DNA of 64,000 bases, taken from NCBI RefSeq assembly GCF_014656055.1, contig NZ_BNBR01000002.1, forward strand, positions 1,119,164 to 1,183,163, read 5' to 3'. The position numbers and the translations under genes were made by a program. A model generated the notes under the pieces. It did not search any database. It was not told the origin of the DNA and was given only the letters and a program-made list of their open reading frames with translations. Below, piece after piece: positions 21,665 through 29,600 of the stretch (its first letter is position 1; each line of letters begins with the position of its first letter). The stretch comes from Streptomyces griseosporeus. GTDB lineage: Bacteria; Actinomycetota; Actinomycetes; Streptomycetales; Streptomycetaceae.

Positions 21665-23248
21665 ATGTCACACCGTCCGCTTCCCGGCCGCCGCAGCGTG
21701 CTGCGCGGCTCGCTGGCCGCGTCGGCGGCCCTCACCCTGCCCGCCGGCCTCGGCGCGGCACCGGCGTTCGCGCTGTCCGGGCGGCCCGAGGCGGGCTGGG
21801 GGGTGCAGGCCGGGGACGTGACCGCCGACTCCGGGCTGGTCTGGGTGCGGTCGGACCGGCCGGCCCGGATGGTGGTCGAGACGTCCGCCACCGAGTCGTT
21901 CCGCAACCCCCGCCGCCGGCTCGGCCCGCTACTCGGCCCGGACACCGACTTCACCGGTACGACCCGGCTGCGCGGGCTGCCGCCGGGCGAGCAGATCCAC
22001 TACCGGGTGCTGCTCGCCGACCCCGACGACCCGCGCCGTACCGGCGAGCCGGTGACCGGGACCTTCCGCACCGCGCCCGTCCGGCGGCGGCAGGGCGTGC
22101 GGTTCGTGTGGTCCGGTGACCTGGCCGGGCAGGGCTGGGGCATCAACGAGTCGATCGGCGGCTACCGCATCTTCGACGCGATGGCCAAACTGGACCCGGA
22201 CTTCTTCCTGTGCAGCGGCGACAACATCTACGCGGACGGCCCCATCCCGGCCACCGCCGCGCTCCCCGATGGGAGCCTGTACCGCAGCGTCACCACCGAG
22301 GAGAAGGCGCACGTCGCGGTCAGCCTCGCCGACTACCGCGGCAACTTCCGCTACAACCTGCTGGACCGGGCGCTGCGCCGGTTCAACGCGCAGGTGCCGT
22401 CGATCGTCCAGTGGGACGACCACGAGGTGCGCAACAACTGGTACCCGGGCGAGGTGATCGACACCGGCACCGCCTACCCGGCCGGCACCCGCCTGGACGA
22501 CCTCGCGGCGCGCGCCCGGCGGGCGTTCGCCGAGTACTTCCCGGTGTCCACGCTCTCCGGCCGCCCGGACGGCCGCATCTACCGGGTCGTCCACCACGGG
22601 CCGCTGCTCGACGTGTTCGTGCTCGACATGCGCACCTACCGCAACGCCAACTCGCCCGACGACCAGACCACCGACCCGCAGGGCATCCTCGGCCGCGAGC
22701 AGCTGGAGTGGCTCAAGCGTGAGCTGAGCCGGTCGCGGGCGGTGTGGAAGGTGATCGCCTCGGACATGCCGCTCGGGCTGGTCGTGCCGGACGGCGTCGA
22801 GGGCAGGCCGAACTTCGAGGCCGTCGCGCAGGGCGACCCGGGCGCGCCGCTCGGCCGGGAGCTGCAGATCGCGGAGCTGCTGCGGTTCGTCAAGCACCGC
22901 GGGATCACCGGGACGGTGTGGCTGACGGCCGATGTGCACCACACCTCCGCGCAGCACTACGACCCCGCGCGGGCGGCGTTCAAGGACTTCGCGCCGTTCT
23001 GGGAGTTCGTCTCCGGTCCGCTGAACGCGGGCGCGTTCCCGGCGAGCGCGCTGGACGGCACGTTCGGGCCGGACCGGGTGTTCGTGAAGGCGCCGACGCG
23101 GGCCAACGTCTCCCCGGCCGAGGGCTACCAGTTCTTCGGCGAGGTCGACATCGACGGCGACAGCGGCGAGATGACGGTGCGGCTGCGCGAGCAGGACGGC
23201 ACGGTGCTCTTCACGAAGGTGCTCCAGCCGGGCCGGGTCGGCCAGTAG
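21665..23248 (+). CDS. phoD: Secreted PhoD-family alkaline phosphatase (Tat substrate)
   Basis: 527 aa from ATG 21665 (GGAGGG upstream). A Tat signal is visible: RRSVLRGSLAASAALTLPAG ending near AFA (about residue 37). The PhoD N-terminal domain (WGVQAGDVTADSGLVWVRSD) and the catalytic domain follow, with metal-binding motifs WSGDLAGQG, CSGDNIYADG, QWDDHEVRNNW and LTADVHHTS. PhoD enzymes are Ca/Fe phosphomono- and diesterases released to scavenge phosphate. Length and motifs fit the family. PHO-box-like repeats upstream support PhoP regulation. Several actinomycetes carry multiple PhoD paralogues, so the symbol denotes family. Confidence 0.92.
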   Translation: MSHRPLPGRRSVLRGSLAASAALTLPAGLGAAPAFALSGRPEAGWGVQAGDVTADSGLVWVRSDRPARMVVETSATESFRNPRRRLGPLLGPDTDFTGTTRLRGLPPGEQIHYRVLLADPDDPRRTGEPVTGTFRTAPVRRRQGVRFVWSGDLAGQGWGINESIGGYRIFDAMAKLDPDFFLCSGDNIYADGPIPATAALPDGSLYRSVTTEEKAHVAVSLADYRGNFRYNLLDRALRRFNAQVPSIVQWDDHEVRNNWYPGEVIDTGTAYPAGTRLDDLAARARRAFAEYFPVSTLSGRPDGRIYRVVHHGPLLDVFVLDMRTYRNANSPDDQTTDPQGILGREQLEWLKRELSRSRAVWKVIASDMPLGLVVPDGVEGRPNFEAVAQGDPGAPLGRELQIAELLRFVKHRGITGTVWLTADVHHTSAQHYDPARAAFKDFAPFWEFVSGPLNAGAFPASALDGTFGPDRVFVKAPTRANVSPAEGYQFFGEVDIDGDSGEMTVRLREQDGTVLFTKVLQPGRVGQ

Positions 23249-23288
23249 CGGGTCCGCGGCGGCCCGGTTCCCGTACCCTCGGTCGCGT

Positions 23289-23321
23289 GCCGCGCACCGG
23301 CGTCATCCCCCGGTGCGCGGC
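23289..23321 (+). terminator. Hairpin after phoD-like gene
   Basis: A perfect 12-bp stem GCCGCGCACCGG / CCGGTGCGCGGC with a 9-base loop lies 41 bases after the stop codon. Confidence 0.75.
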
Positions 23322-23445
23322 CGGAAGCCCTCACCAGCGGCGTTACCTGACCGCAACGAAGGTGAGGAACCGGTCATAAGGATCCTTTACCCGTCGGTCA
23401 CAAGGCGTTCGTGATCACGCAACACCGTTCCTTCACAGTGGCTGC

Positions 23446-24855
23446 ATGAAAACGGACATGACTCGCCTGAGGCGGGCGAAGAACGGCCGCCCGGTGCACC
23501 ACTGGCGGCGCGATGTCGTCGAACTCGCCGCCCTGTTCACGGCCGTGGCGGTGGCCGACGCGGTCGCGAACCTGATCGGGCACGGCCCCGACGGGCCCGC
23601 CCTGCTGCTGATCTCGGCCGTCGTGCTGGTCGCCACGGCCGCCTTCCACACCTGGTGGGCACGGCGCCACGGCCACGCACCGCCCACGAGCGATACCGGC
23701 GCCCGGCCGCTGCCCGCAGCGCAGCCGGCCGGGCCCGACGGGCAGCCCGACGCCGGGCCGAGCGTACTGTGGCGGATGCGGACGACCGTACGGGACGAGC
23801 CCGGTTCGCTGGCGGCGCTGTGCACGGCCCTCGCCGACCGCCGCGTGGACATCCTCAGCCTGCAGACGCACCCGCTGGGCGAGACCACCGTCGACGAGTT
23901 CCTGCTGCGCGCCCCGGGCGACCTGGCGGCGGCCGACCTCACCCGGGCGGTGGCGGCGGCCGGCGGCACCGGCACCTGGATCGAGCGCGCCGACGCCCAC
24001 GACCTGGTGGACGCGCCGACCCGGCTGCTGGGCCTGGCCACCCGCACCGCGCTGGATGCGGCCGAACTGCCTCTCGCGCTCAGGCAGTTGCTGGGCCGCT
24101 GCACGATCCGGCAGTCTCCCGCGACCCTGGCCCGCGAGGGGCACGGCGCGCAGGCCGTCCCCGTCGAGGGCGTGCTGGAGGACACCGTGATGCGGCTGCG
24201 CGGGCCGGAGGGCGGCGTCCTCACCGTGGAGCGGCCGTATCTGCCGTTCACGCCGACCGAGTTCGCGCGGGCGCGGGCCCTGGTGGAGCTGGACGCCCGG
24301 CTCGGGCCGCGGGTCCCCGTCGGGCAGGACGTGCTGACCCTGCCCGAGGGCAACGCCATCACCGTACGGCGGGCCGACCCGGGTGACCTGGAGGCCGCGA
24401 AGGCGATGCACGAGCGGTGCTCGGCGCGCACCCTGTCGATGCGCTACCACGGCCCCGTCTCGGACGCCGACCGCTACCTCACCCACCTGCTCAGCCCGCG
24501 CTTCGGACGCACCCTCGCGGTGCAGACCGCCTCGGGCCGGATCGTCGGGCTCGGCCATCTGCTGTGGGACGGCGACGAGACCGAGGTCGCGCTGCTGATC
24601 GAGGACGACTGGCAGCGGCGCGGCATCGGCGGCGAACTCCTCACCCGGCTGGTGGCGATGGCGGTCGAGGCGGGCTGCGAGAGCGTCTACGCGGTGACGC
24701 AGGCCTCCAACACCGGCATGGTCGCCGCGATGCGCGGCCTCGGCCTGCCCCTCGACTACCAGGTCGAGGAGGGCACCCTGGTGATCACCGCCCGCCTGGA
24801 AGCGGCACCGGCGGTCCGGCGGCTGCCGTACGGCGAGCACATCGCCCAGGACTGA
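23446..24855 (+). CDS. Membrane-anchored ACT domain - GNAT acetyltransferase fusion
   Basis: 469 aa from ATG 23446. Residues 24-63 form two hydrophobic segments (VVELAALFTAVAVADAVANL; ALLLISAVVLVATAAF). About residues 108-180 are an ACT domain (RTTVRDEPGSLAALCTALAD), a ligand-sensing fold that usually binds amino acids. Residues 304-450 are a GNAT acyltransferase with the acyl-CoA loop RRGIGGEL and the preceding ALLIEDDWQ strand. ACT-GNAT combinations are known in actinomycete protein acetyltransferases controlled by amino acids; an N-terminal membrane anchor on top is less usual. Amino-acid-gated lysine acetylation at the membrane is inferred. No operon partner is obvious. Confidence 0.82.
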   Translation: MKTDMTRLRRAKNGRPVHHWRRDVVELAALFTAVAVADAVANLIGHGPDGPALLLISAVVLVATAAFHTWWARRHGHAPPTSDTGARPLPAAQPAGPDGQPDAGPSVLWRMRTTVRDEPGSLAALCTALADRRVDILSLQTHPLGETTVDEFLLRAPGDLAAADLTRAVAAAGGTGTWIERADAHDLVDAPTRLLGLATRTALDAAELPLALRQLLGRCTIRQSPATLAREGHGAQAVPVEGVLEDTVMRLRGPEGGVLTVERPYLPFTPTEFARARALVELDARLGPRVPVGQDVLTLPEGNAITVRRADPGDLEAAKAMHERCSARTLSMRYHGPVSDADRYLTHLLSPRFGRTLAVQTASGRIVGLGHLLWDGDETEVALLIEDDWQRRGIGGELLTRLVAMAVEAGCESVYAVTQASNTGMVAAMRGLGLPLDYQVEEGTLVITARLEAAPAVRRLPYGEHIAQD

Positions 24856-24931
24856 ACCCAGGACCGACCGACAGGCGGGGGACGACGTGCGGCCCGGCAG
24901 GTGACCTGCCGGGCCGCGAGCATGCCGCCGC

Positions 24932-26116
24932 TCAGCGGGCGGCGGAGGCCGCCTCGGCCGGGACCTGCGCCCCCGCGAGCGCCTGGTCCAGGTCGGCCCA
25001 CAGGTCCTCGACGTCCTCCAGGCCCACCGACATCCGCAGCAGACGGTCGCTCACGCCCGCGCCGCGGCGGTCGTCGGCGTCGACGATGCGGTGGCTGATG
25101 GAGGCCGGGTGCTGGATGAGCGTGTCGACGCTGCCGAGGCTGACCGCCGGGGTGATCAGGCGGACGCCGGAGATGACGGCGTGCGGGTCGCCGTGCGTCT
25201 CGAAGGCGACCATCGCGCCGCCGATGCGCGGATAGTGGACGCCCGCCACCCGCGGATCGGCCGCGAGCCGGCCAGCCAGCTCGGCGGCGGTCGCCGAGGC
25301 GGCCCGCACCCGCACCGGCAGCGTCGACAGACCGCGCAGCAGCAGGTACCCGGCGAGCGGGTGCAGCACCCCGCCGGTGGCGAACCGCACCTGCCGCAGC
25401 CGCCCGGCGAACTCCTCGTCGCAGGCGACCACGCCGGCCATCACGTCCCCGTGTCCGCCGAGGTACTTGGTCGCGCTGTGCAGCACCAGCCGCGCCCCCT
25501 GCTCGGCGGGCCGCTGGAGCACCGGCGTGGCGAAGGTGTTGTCGGCGAGCAGCGGGACGCTGCCACAGGCGTGCGCGACGGCCCTCAGGTCCACCTCGGC
25601 CAGCGTCGGGTTGGCCGGCGACTCCACCATGACCAGCCCGGTGTCGGCGCGCAGCGCGTCCGCGATGCCGGCCGGGTCGGTCCAGGTGACCTCCGAGCCG
25701 AGCACGCCGGCGGTCAGCAGATGGTCGCTGCAGCCGTACAGCGGCCGTACGGCGACCACGTGCCGCAGCCCCATCGAGGCGCGGGCCAGCAGGACGGCGC
25801 TCAGGGCCGCCATGCCGCTGGCGAACGCGACCGCGGCCTCGGTGCCCTCCAGCCGGGCCAGCGCGGTCTCGAAGCGGGCGACGGTCGGGTTGCCGAGCCG
25901 GGCGTAGACCGGCGGCCCCTCCAGCTCGGCGCCCGTGGCGGCGAAGGCGTCGATCCGGGCGGCCTCGGCCCGGCTGTCGTAGGACGGGTAGGTGGTGGAC
26001 AGGTCGATGGGCGGCGCGTGCAGGCCCTGGCGCGCGAGATCGTCGCGGCCGGCGTGCACGGCCTCGGTGGCCAGCGCTCTGGTGGCGGTGCGGTGGGTGT
26101 CCACAGGCGTCTCCAC
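24932..26116 (-). CDS. PLP-dependent trans-sulfuration enzyme (cystathionine gamma-synthase/methionine gamma-lyase family)
   Basis: 394 aa. Cys/Met-metabolism PLP fold: YARLGNPTVARFETALARLE, the phosphate-binding FASGMAALSAVLL, and the Schiff-base lysine in SATKYLGGHGDVMAGVV at about residue 218. Family members make cystathionine, release methanethiol from methionine or use O-acylhomoserine; the sequence alone does not decide. It is divergent from an Lrp regulator with a 97-bp gap, the classic arrangement for an Lrp-controlled methionine or cysteine catabolic enzyme, so a gamma-lyase is favoured. It starts at ATG 26116. Confidence 0.88.
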   Translation of the reverse strand: METPVDTHRTATRALATEAVHAGRDDLARQGLHAPPIDLSTTYPSYDSRAEAARIDAFAATGAELEGPPVYARLGNPTVARFETALARLEGTEAAVAFASGMAALSAVLLARASMGLRHVVAVRPLYGCSDHLLTAGVLGSEVTWTDPAGIADALRADTGLVMVESPANPTLAEVDLRAVAHACGSVPLLADNTFATPVLQRPAEQGARLVLHSATKYLGGHGDVMAGVVACDEEFAGRLRQVRFATGGVLHPLAGYLLLRGLSTLPVRVRAASATAAELAGRLAADPRVAGVHYPRIGGAMVAFETHGDPHAVISGVRLITPAVSLGSVDTLIQHPASISHRIVDADDRRGAGVSDRLLRMSVGLEDVEDLWADLDQALAGAQVPAEAASAAR

Positions 26117-26213
26117 TTGCGTCGTTGCGGGGTGTCGACGGGACGCGGCCCGTGAGCGGAAGAGTGAACACCGACCGGGGTCCGGGGTCGGAATCCCGTG
26201 CTACGTTCGCCGC

Positions 26214-26702
26214 ATGGCCGAATCAGTCGTACTGGATCCGGTGGATCTCCATCTGCTCAGGCTGCTGCAGAACGACGCCCGGACCACCTACCGGGACCTC
26301 GCCGCGCAGGTCGGGGTCGCCCCGTCGACGTGTCTTGACCGGGTGACGCGGCTGCGCCGCAGCGGGGTGATCCTCGGTCACAAGCTGCGCCTCGATCCGG
26401 CCAAGCTGGGGCGCGGGCTGCAGGCGCTGCTGTCGGTGCAGGTGCGCCCGCACCGGCGGGAGCTGGTGGGGCCGTTCGTGGAGCGGATCCGCGCGCTGCC
26501 GGAGGCGCTGACCGTCTTCCACCTGACCGGCCCCGACGACTACCTGGTGCATGTCGCCGTGGCCGACATGGCCGACCTGCAGCGGCTGGTGCTCGACGAG
26601 TTCACCGCGCGCCGCGAAGTCGCCCGCGTGGAGACGCGGTTGATCTTCCAGCAGTGGGACTGCGGGCCGCTGCTCCCGCCGGGGCCGGCCCCGTCCGTGT
26701 GA
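26214..26702 (+). CDS. Lrp/AsnC-family regulator (controls adjacent gamma-lyase)
   Basis: 162 aa from ATG 26214; TACGTT at 26202-26207 is 7 bases upstream, so the mRNA is probably leaderless. Winged HTH: LDPVDLHLLRLLQNDARTTY, DLAAQVGVAPSTCLDRVTRL. The C-terminal RAM/AsnC ligand domain includes VFHLTGPDDYLVHVAVADM. Lrp proteins oligomerise and respond to amino acids. Divergence from the PLP enzyme makes that gene the likely target and methionine or cysteine the likely ligand, by analogy. Confidence 0.92.
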   Translation: MAESVVLDPVDLHLLRLLQNDARTTYRDLAAQVGVAPSTCLDRVTRLRRSGVILGHKLRLDPAKLGRGLQALLSVQVRPHRRELVGPFVERIRALPEALTVFHLTGPDDYLVHVAVADMADLQRLVLDEFTARREVARVETRLIFQQWDCGPLLPPGPAPSV

Positions 26703-26809
26703 CCGCCGCCCGCGACGGGGCCGATCCGTCCCTGTGACCGCCGCTCCCGCCCGGTCGGGCCGCTCAATCCGCGTGACGTGCGGCGGCCCGTCGGTGGAGG
26801 ATGGTCGGC

Positions 26810-28498
26810 ATGTCAGAGACCAAGATCCCGCTGCCCCGCGAGGTCGCCGACGCCTACGTCGACGAGCTCATCGCCCTGGACCCGATCACCGGCACCTACC
26901 TGGGTGTCGCGGAGAGTTCGAGCAGGCTGCCCGACACCTCACCGGCGGGACACGAGGCGCTGGCGGAGCTGGCGCGGGTGACGCTGGCGAAGCTGGCGGA
27001 GGCGGAGCGCCGGCCCGGCGGGGACAGTGACGCCGAACGCCGGTGCGCACGGCTGCTGCGGGAGCGGCTGACCGCGGAACTCGCCGTGCACGAGGCCGAC
27101 GAGCTTTTGCGCGCGGTCGGCAACCTGCACACCGCGCCGCACCAGATCCGCGAGGTGTTCACCATCACCCCGCAGGAGACGGAGGAGGACTGGGCGGCGA
27201 TCGCCGAGCGGCTGCGCGCCGTGCCCGCCGCCTTCGCGGGCTACCGGGAGTCCCTCGCGCTCGGCCTGGAGCGCAAGCTGTACGGCGCTCCCCGGCCGAC
27301 GGCCACGTTCGTCGGGCAGCTCACCGAGTGGGCGGACACCGGCGAGGGGCGCGGCTGGTTCGAGGACTTCGCCGCCGCCGGCCCCGAGGCGCTGCGCGCC
27401 GAACTGGACGAGGCGGCGCGCGCGGCCACCGCGGCCGTGGTGGAGCTGCGGGACTGGATGCGCGACGTGTACGCCCCGGCCGTCGAGGGCGCCCCCGACA
27501 GCGTGGGCCGGGAGCGCTACGGGCGCCTCGCCCGCTACTTCACCGGCGCCGACCTGGACCTGGACGAGGCGTACGCGTACGGCTGGGCCGAGTACCACCG
27601 GCTGCGCGCCGAGATGGAGCGGGAGGCCGAGAAGATCCTGCCCGGCGCCGAGTCGCCGTGGGCGGCGCTCGCGCACCTCGACGAGCACGGCCGGCACATC
27701 GAGGGCGTCGAGGAGGCCCGGGCCTGGCTCCAGGGGCTGATGGACGAGGCGATCCGGAAGCTGGACGGCACGCACTTCGACCTGGCCGAGCCGGTCAAGC
27801 GCGTGGAGTCCTGCATCGCCCCGCCCGGCGGTGCGGCGGCGCCCTACTACACGGCCCCGACGGAGGACTTCTCCCGGCCGGGCCGCACCTGGCTGCCGGC
27901 CATGGGCCGCACCCGCTTCCCGGTGTACGAGCTGGTGTCCACCTGGTACCACGAGGGCGTGCCCGGCCACCACCTCCAGCTGGCGCAGTGGGCGTACGTC
28001 GCCGCGACCCTCTCCCGCTACCAGGCCACCGTCGGCGGGGTCAGCGCCAACGTCGAGGGCTGGGCGCTGTACGCGGAGCGCCTCATGGACGAGCTGGGCT
28101 TCCTCACCGACGCCGAGCAGCGGCTCGGCTATCTCGACGCGCAGATGATGCGGGCGGTGCGGGTCATCGTCGACATCGGCATGCACCTGGAGCTGGAGAT
28201 CCCGGCCGACTCGCCCTTCCACCCCGGTGAGCGGTGGACGGTGGATCTGGCGCAGGAGTTCTTCGGCCGGCACAGCAGCCTGCCGGCGGACCACGTGGAG
28301 AGCGAGCTGATCCGCTATCTGACGATGCCGGGGCAGGCCATCGGCTACAAGCTCGGCGAGCGGGCCTGGCTGCTGGGCCGCGAGAAGGCCCGCGAGCGGC
28401 ACGGCGACGCCTTCGACCTGAAGGCCTGGCACATGGCGGCCCTGTCGCAGGGCTCGCTGGGCCTGGACGACCTGGTCGCGGAGCTGTCCGCGCTGTGA
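26810..28498 (+). CDS. DUF885-family metallopeptidase-like protein
   Basis: 562 aa. Of two in-frame ATGs, 26810 has GGAGG at a proper 9-base distance, whereas 26801 abuts it. The family's HEGVPGHHLQ motif (about residue 383), a variant gluzincin-type zinc site, is present. A downstream glutamate (NVEGWALYAERLMDELGF) supplies the usual third ligand region. Hydrophilic with no signal peptide, so cytosolic. DUF885 members are predicted carboxypeptidase-like enzymes; the substrate is not known. It is followed by a strong terminator. Confidence 0.88.
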   Translation: MSETKIPLPREVADAYVDELIALDPITGTYLGVAESSSRLPDTSPAGHEALAELARVTLAKLAEAERRPGGDSDAERRCARLLRERLTAELAVHEADELLRAVGNLHTAPHQIREVFTITPQETEEDWAAIAERLRAVPAAFAGYRESLALGLERKLYGAPRPTATFVGQLTEWADTGEGRGWFEDFAAAGPEALRAELDEAARAATAAVVELRDWMRDVYAPAVEGAPDSVGRERYGRLARYFTGADLDLDEAYAYGWAEYHRLRAEMEREAEKILPGAESPWAALAHLDEHGRHIEGVEEARAWLQGLMDEAIRKLDGTHFDLAEPVKRVESCIAPPGGAAAPYYTAPTEDFSRPGRTWLPAMGRTRFPVYELVSTWYHEGVPGHHLQLAQWAYVAATLSRYQATVGGVSANVEGWALYAERLMDELGFLTDAEQRLGYLDAQMMRAVRVIVDIGMHLELEIPADSPFHPGERWTVDLAQEFFGRHSSLPADHVESELIRYLTMPGQAIGYKLGERAWLLGREKARERHGDAFDLKAWHMAALSQGSLGLDDLVAELSAL

Positions 28499-28502
28499 CG
28501 GC

Positions 28503-28536
28503 GGGGCGGGGCCGGTGCCCGGGCCGGCCCCGCCCC
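28503..28536. terminator. Hairpin after DUF885 gene
   Basis: A perfect 13-bp stem GGGGCGGGGCCGG / CCGGCCCCGCCCC with an 8-base loop lies between the convergent DUF885 and rhodanese genes. Confidence 0.8.
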
Positions 28537-28544
28537 GGCGGGGT

Positions 28545-29027
28545 TCAGCAGCCGCAGTCGTCCCCGTCGACCGGGGCCGTGAGCGGGTCGGCGTCGCGCC
28601 GCTCGCGGCCCTGCCAGGTCTCGAACTCGAAGCCCTCGCGCGCCCAGTACTCGAAGCCGCCCAGCATCTCCTTGACCTGGTAGCCGAGTTCGGCGAGGGC
28701 GAGCGCGGCGCGGGTAGCGCCGTTGCAGCCGGGGCCCCAGCAGTACGTCACCACCGGCACGTTCTTGTCGAGGAGCTGCTCGGCCTGCTCCGGGATGAGC
28801 GCGGTCGGCAGGTGGACCGCGCCGGGGACGTGCCCTTGGTCCCAGGCCTCGGTGGAGCGGGAGTCGAGGACGACGAAACCGGGGTCGCCGTCGGCGGCGA
28901 GCGCGGCGGCCACGTCGGAGACGTCGGCGTGGAAGACCAGCGAGGCGCGGAAGTAGGCGGCGGCCTCGGCCGGGGCGGCGGGGGCGACGCGCAGGACGGG
29001 GTTGGCGGCGGTCGTGGTGGTGGTCAT
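28545..29027 (-). CDS. Rhodanese-like sulfurtransferase
   Basis: 160 aa. A single rhodanese domain: VVLDSRSTEAWDQGHVPGAV and the active-site cysteine in YCWGPGCNGATRAA (first Cys of the loop, near residue 109). An extra C-terminal CGC preceded by acidic residues may carry sulfur or metal. The enzyme transfers sulfane sulfur, for example from thiosulfate, to thiol acceptors. It is divergent from an Lrp regulator across a GACCG/CGGTC dyad, so it is probably amino-acid or sulfur regulated. Confidence 0.88.
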   Translation of the reverse strand: MTTTTTAANPVLRVAPAAPAEAAAYFRASLVFHADVSDVAAALAADGDPGFVVLDSRSTEAWDQGHVPGAVHLPTALIPEQAEQLLDKNVPVVTYCWGPGCNGATRAALALAELGYQVKEMLGGFEYWAREGFEFETWQGRERRDADPLTAPVDGDDCGC

Positions 29028-29059
29028 CGTCCGGTGCCTTTCGTGGGCGGTGATCCGAT

Positions 29060-29077
29060 GACCGAAAATCTACGGTC
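29060..29077. promoter_or_regulatory. GACCG-N8-CGGTC dyad between rhodanese and Lrp genes
   Basis: Inverted 5-bp arms with an AT-rich centre (AAAATCTA) in the divergent promoter region, matching the usual form of Lrp-family sites. It is the only AT-rich patch in this gap. Confidence 0.45.
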
Positions 29078-29153
29078 CTTGATCATCTCCTTGAAGGGGC
29101 GTTCCACGGGCTGGACCTTGATCCGCCGGGGATTCCCCTGCTATCCCTCGGGG

Positions 29154-29600
29154 ATGACCGTGTTTTCCCCGGACGCCACCGACTGGCGCATCCTCGACGT
29201 CCTCCAGCGGGAGGGCCGGGCCAGCTTCGCCGAGCTGGCCCGGGCCGTGTCCATGTCTCCCAGTGCCGTCACCGAACGGGTCCGGCGGCTGGAGGAGGCC
29301 GGCGTCATCCAGGGCTATGCCGCCGTCGTCGACCCGGAGCGGCTCGGCCTGCCGATCCTGGCGTTCGTGCGGCTCAGGTACCCGACCGGCAACTACAAGC
29401 CCTTCCACGACCTGGTCGCGGTGACGCCCGAGATCCTGGAGGCGCACCACGTCACGGGCGACGACTGCTTCGTCATCAAGGTCGCCGCCCGCTCCATGCG
29501 CCACCTGGAGGAGGTGTCGGGGAAGATCGGCGCGCTCGGGTCGGTCACCACGAGCATCGTGTACTCCTCGCCGCTGCCGCGCCGCCCGCTGAGTCAGTGA
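29154..29600 (+). CDS. Lrp/AsnC-family regulator (rhodanese-linked)
   Basis: 148 aa from ATG 29154. HTH: TDWRILDVLQREGRASFAEL, ARAVSMSPSAVTERVRRLEE. The C-terminal AsnC domain contains EILEAHHVTGDDCFVIKVAA. It differs clearly from the Lrp at 26214. Divergence from the rhodanese gene and the dyad between them suggest it controls that gene and itself. Its 3' end overlaps the sbcC stop by a few bases (convergent). Confidence 0.92.
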   Translation: MTVFSPDATDWRILDVLQREGRASFAELARAVSMSPSAVTERVRRLEEAGVIQGYAAVVDPERLGLPILAFVRLRYPTGNYKPFHDLVAVTPEILEAHHVTGDDCFVIKVAARSMRHLEEVSGKIGALGSVTTSIVYSSPLPRRPLSQ

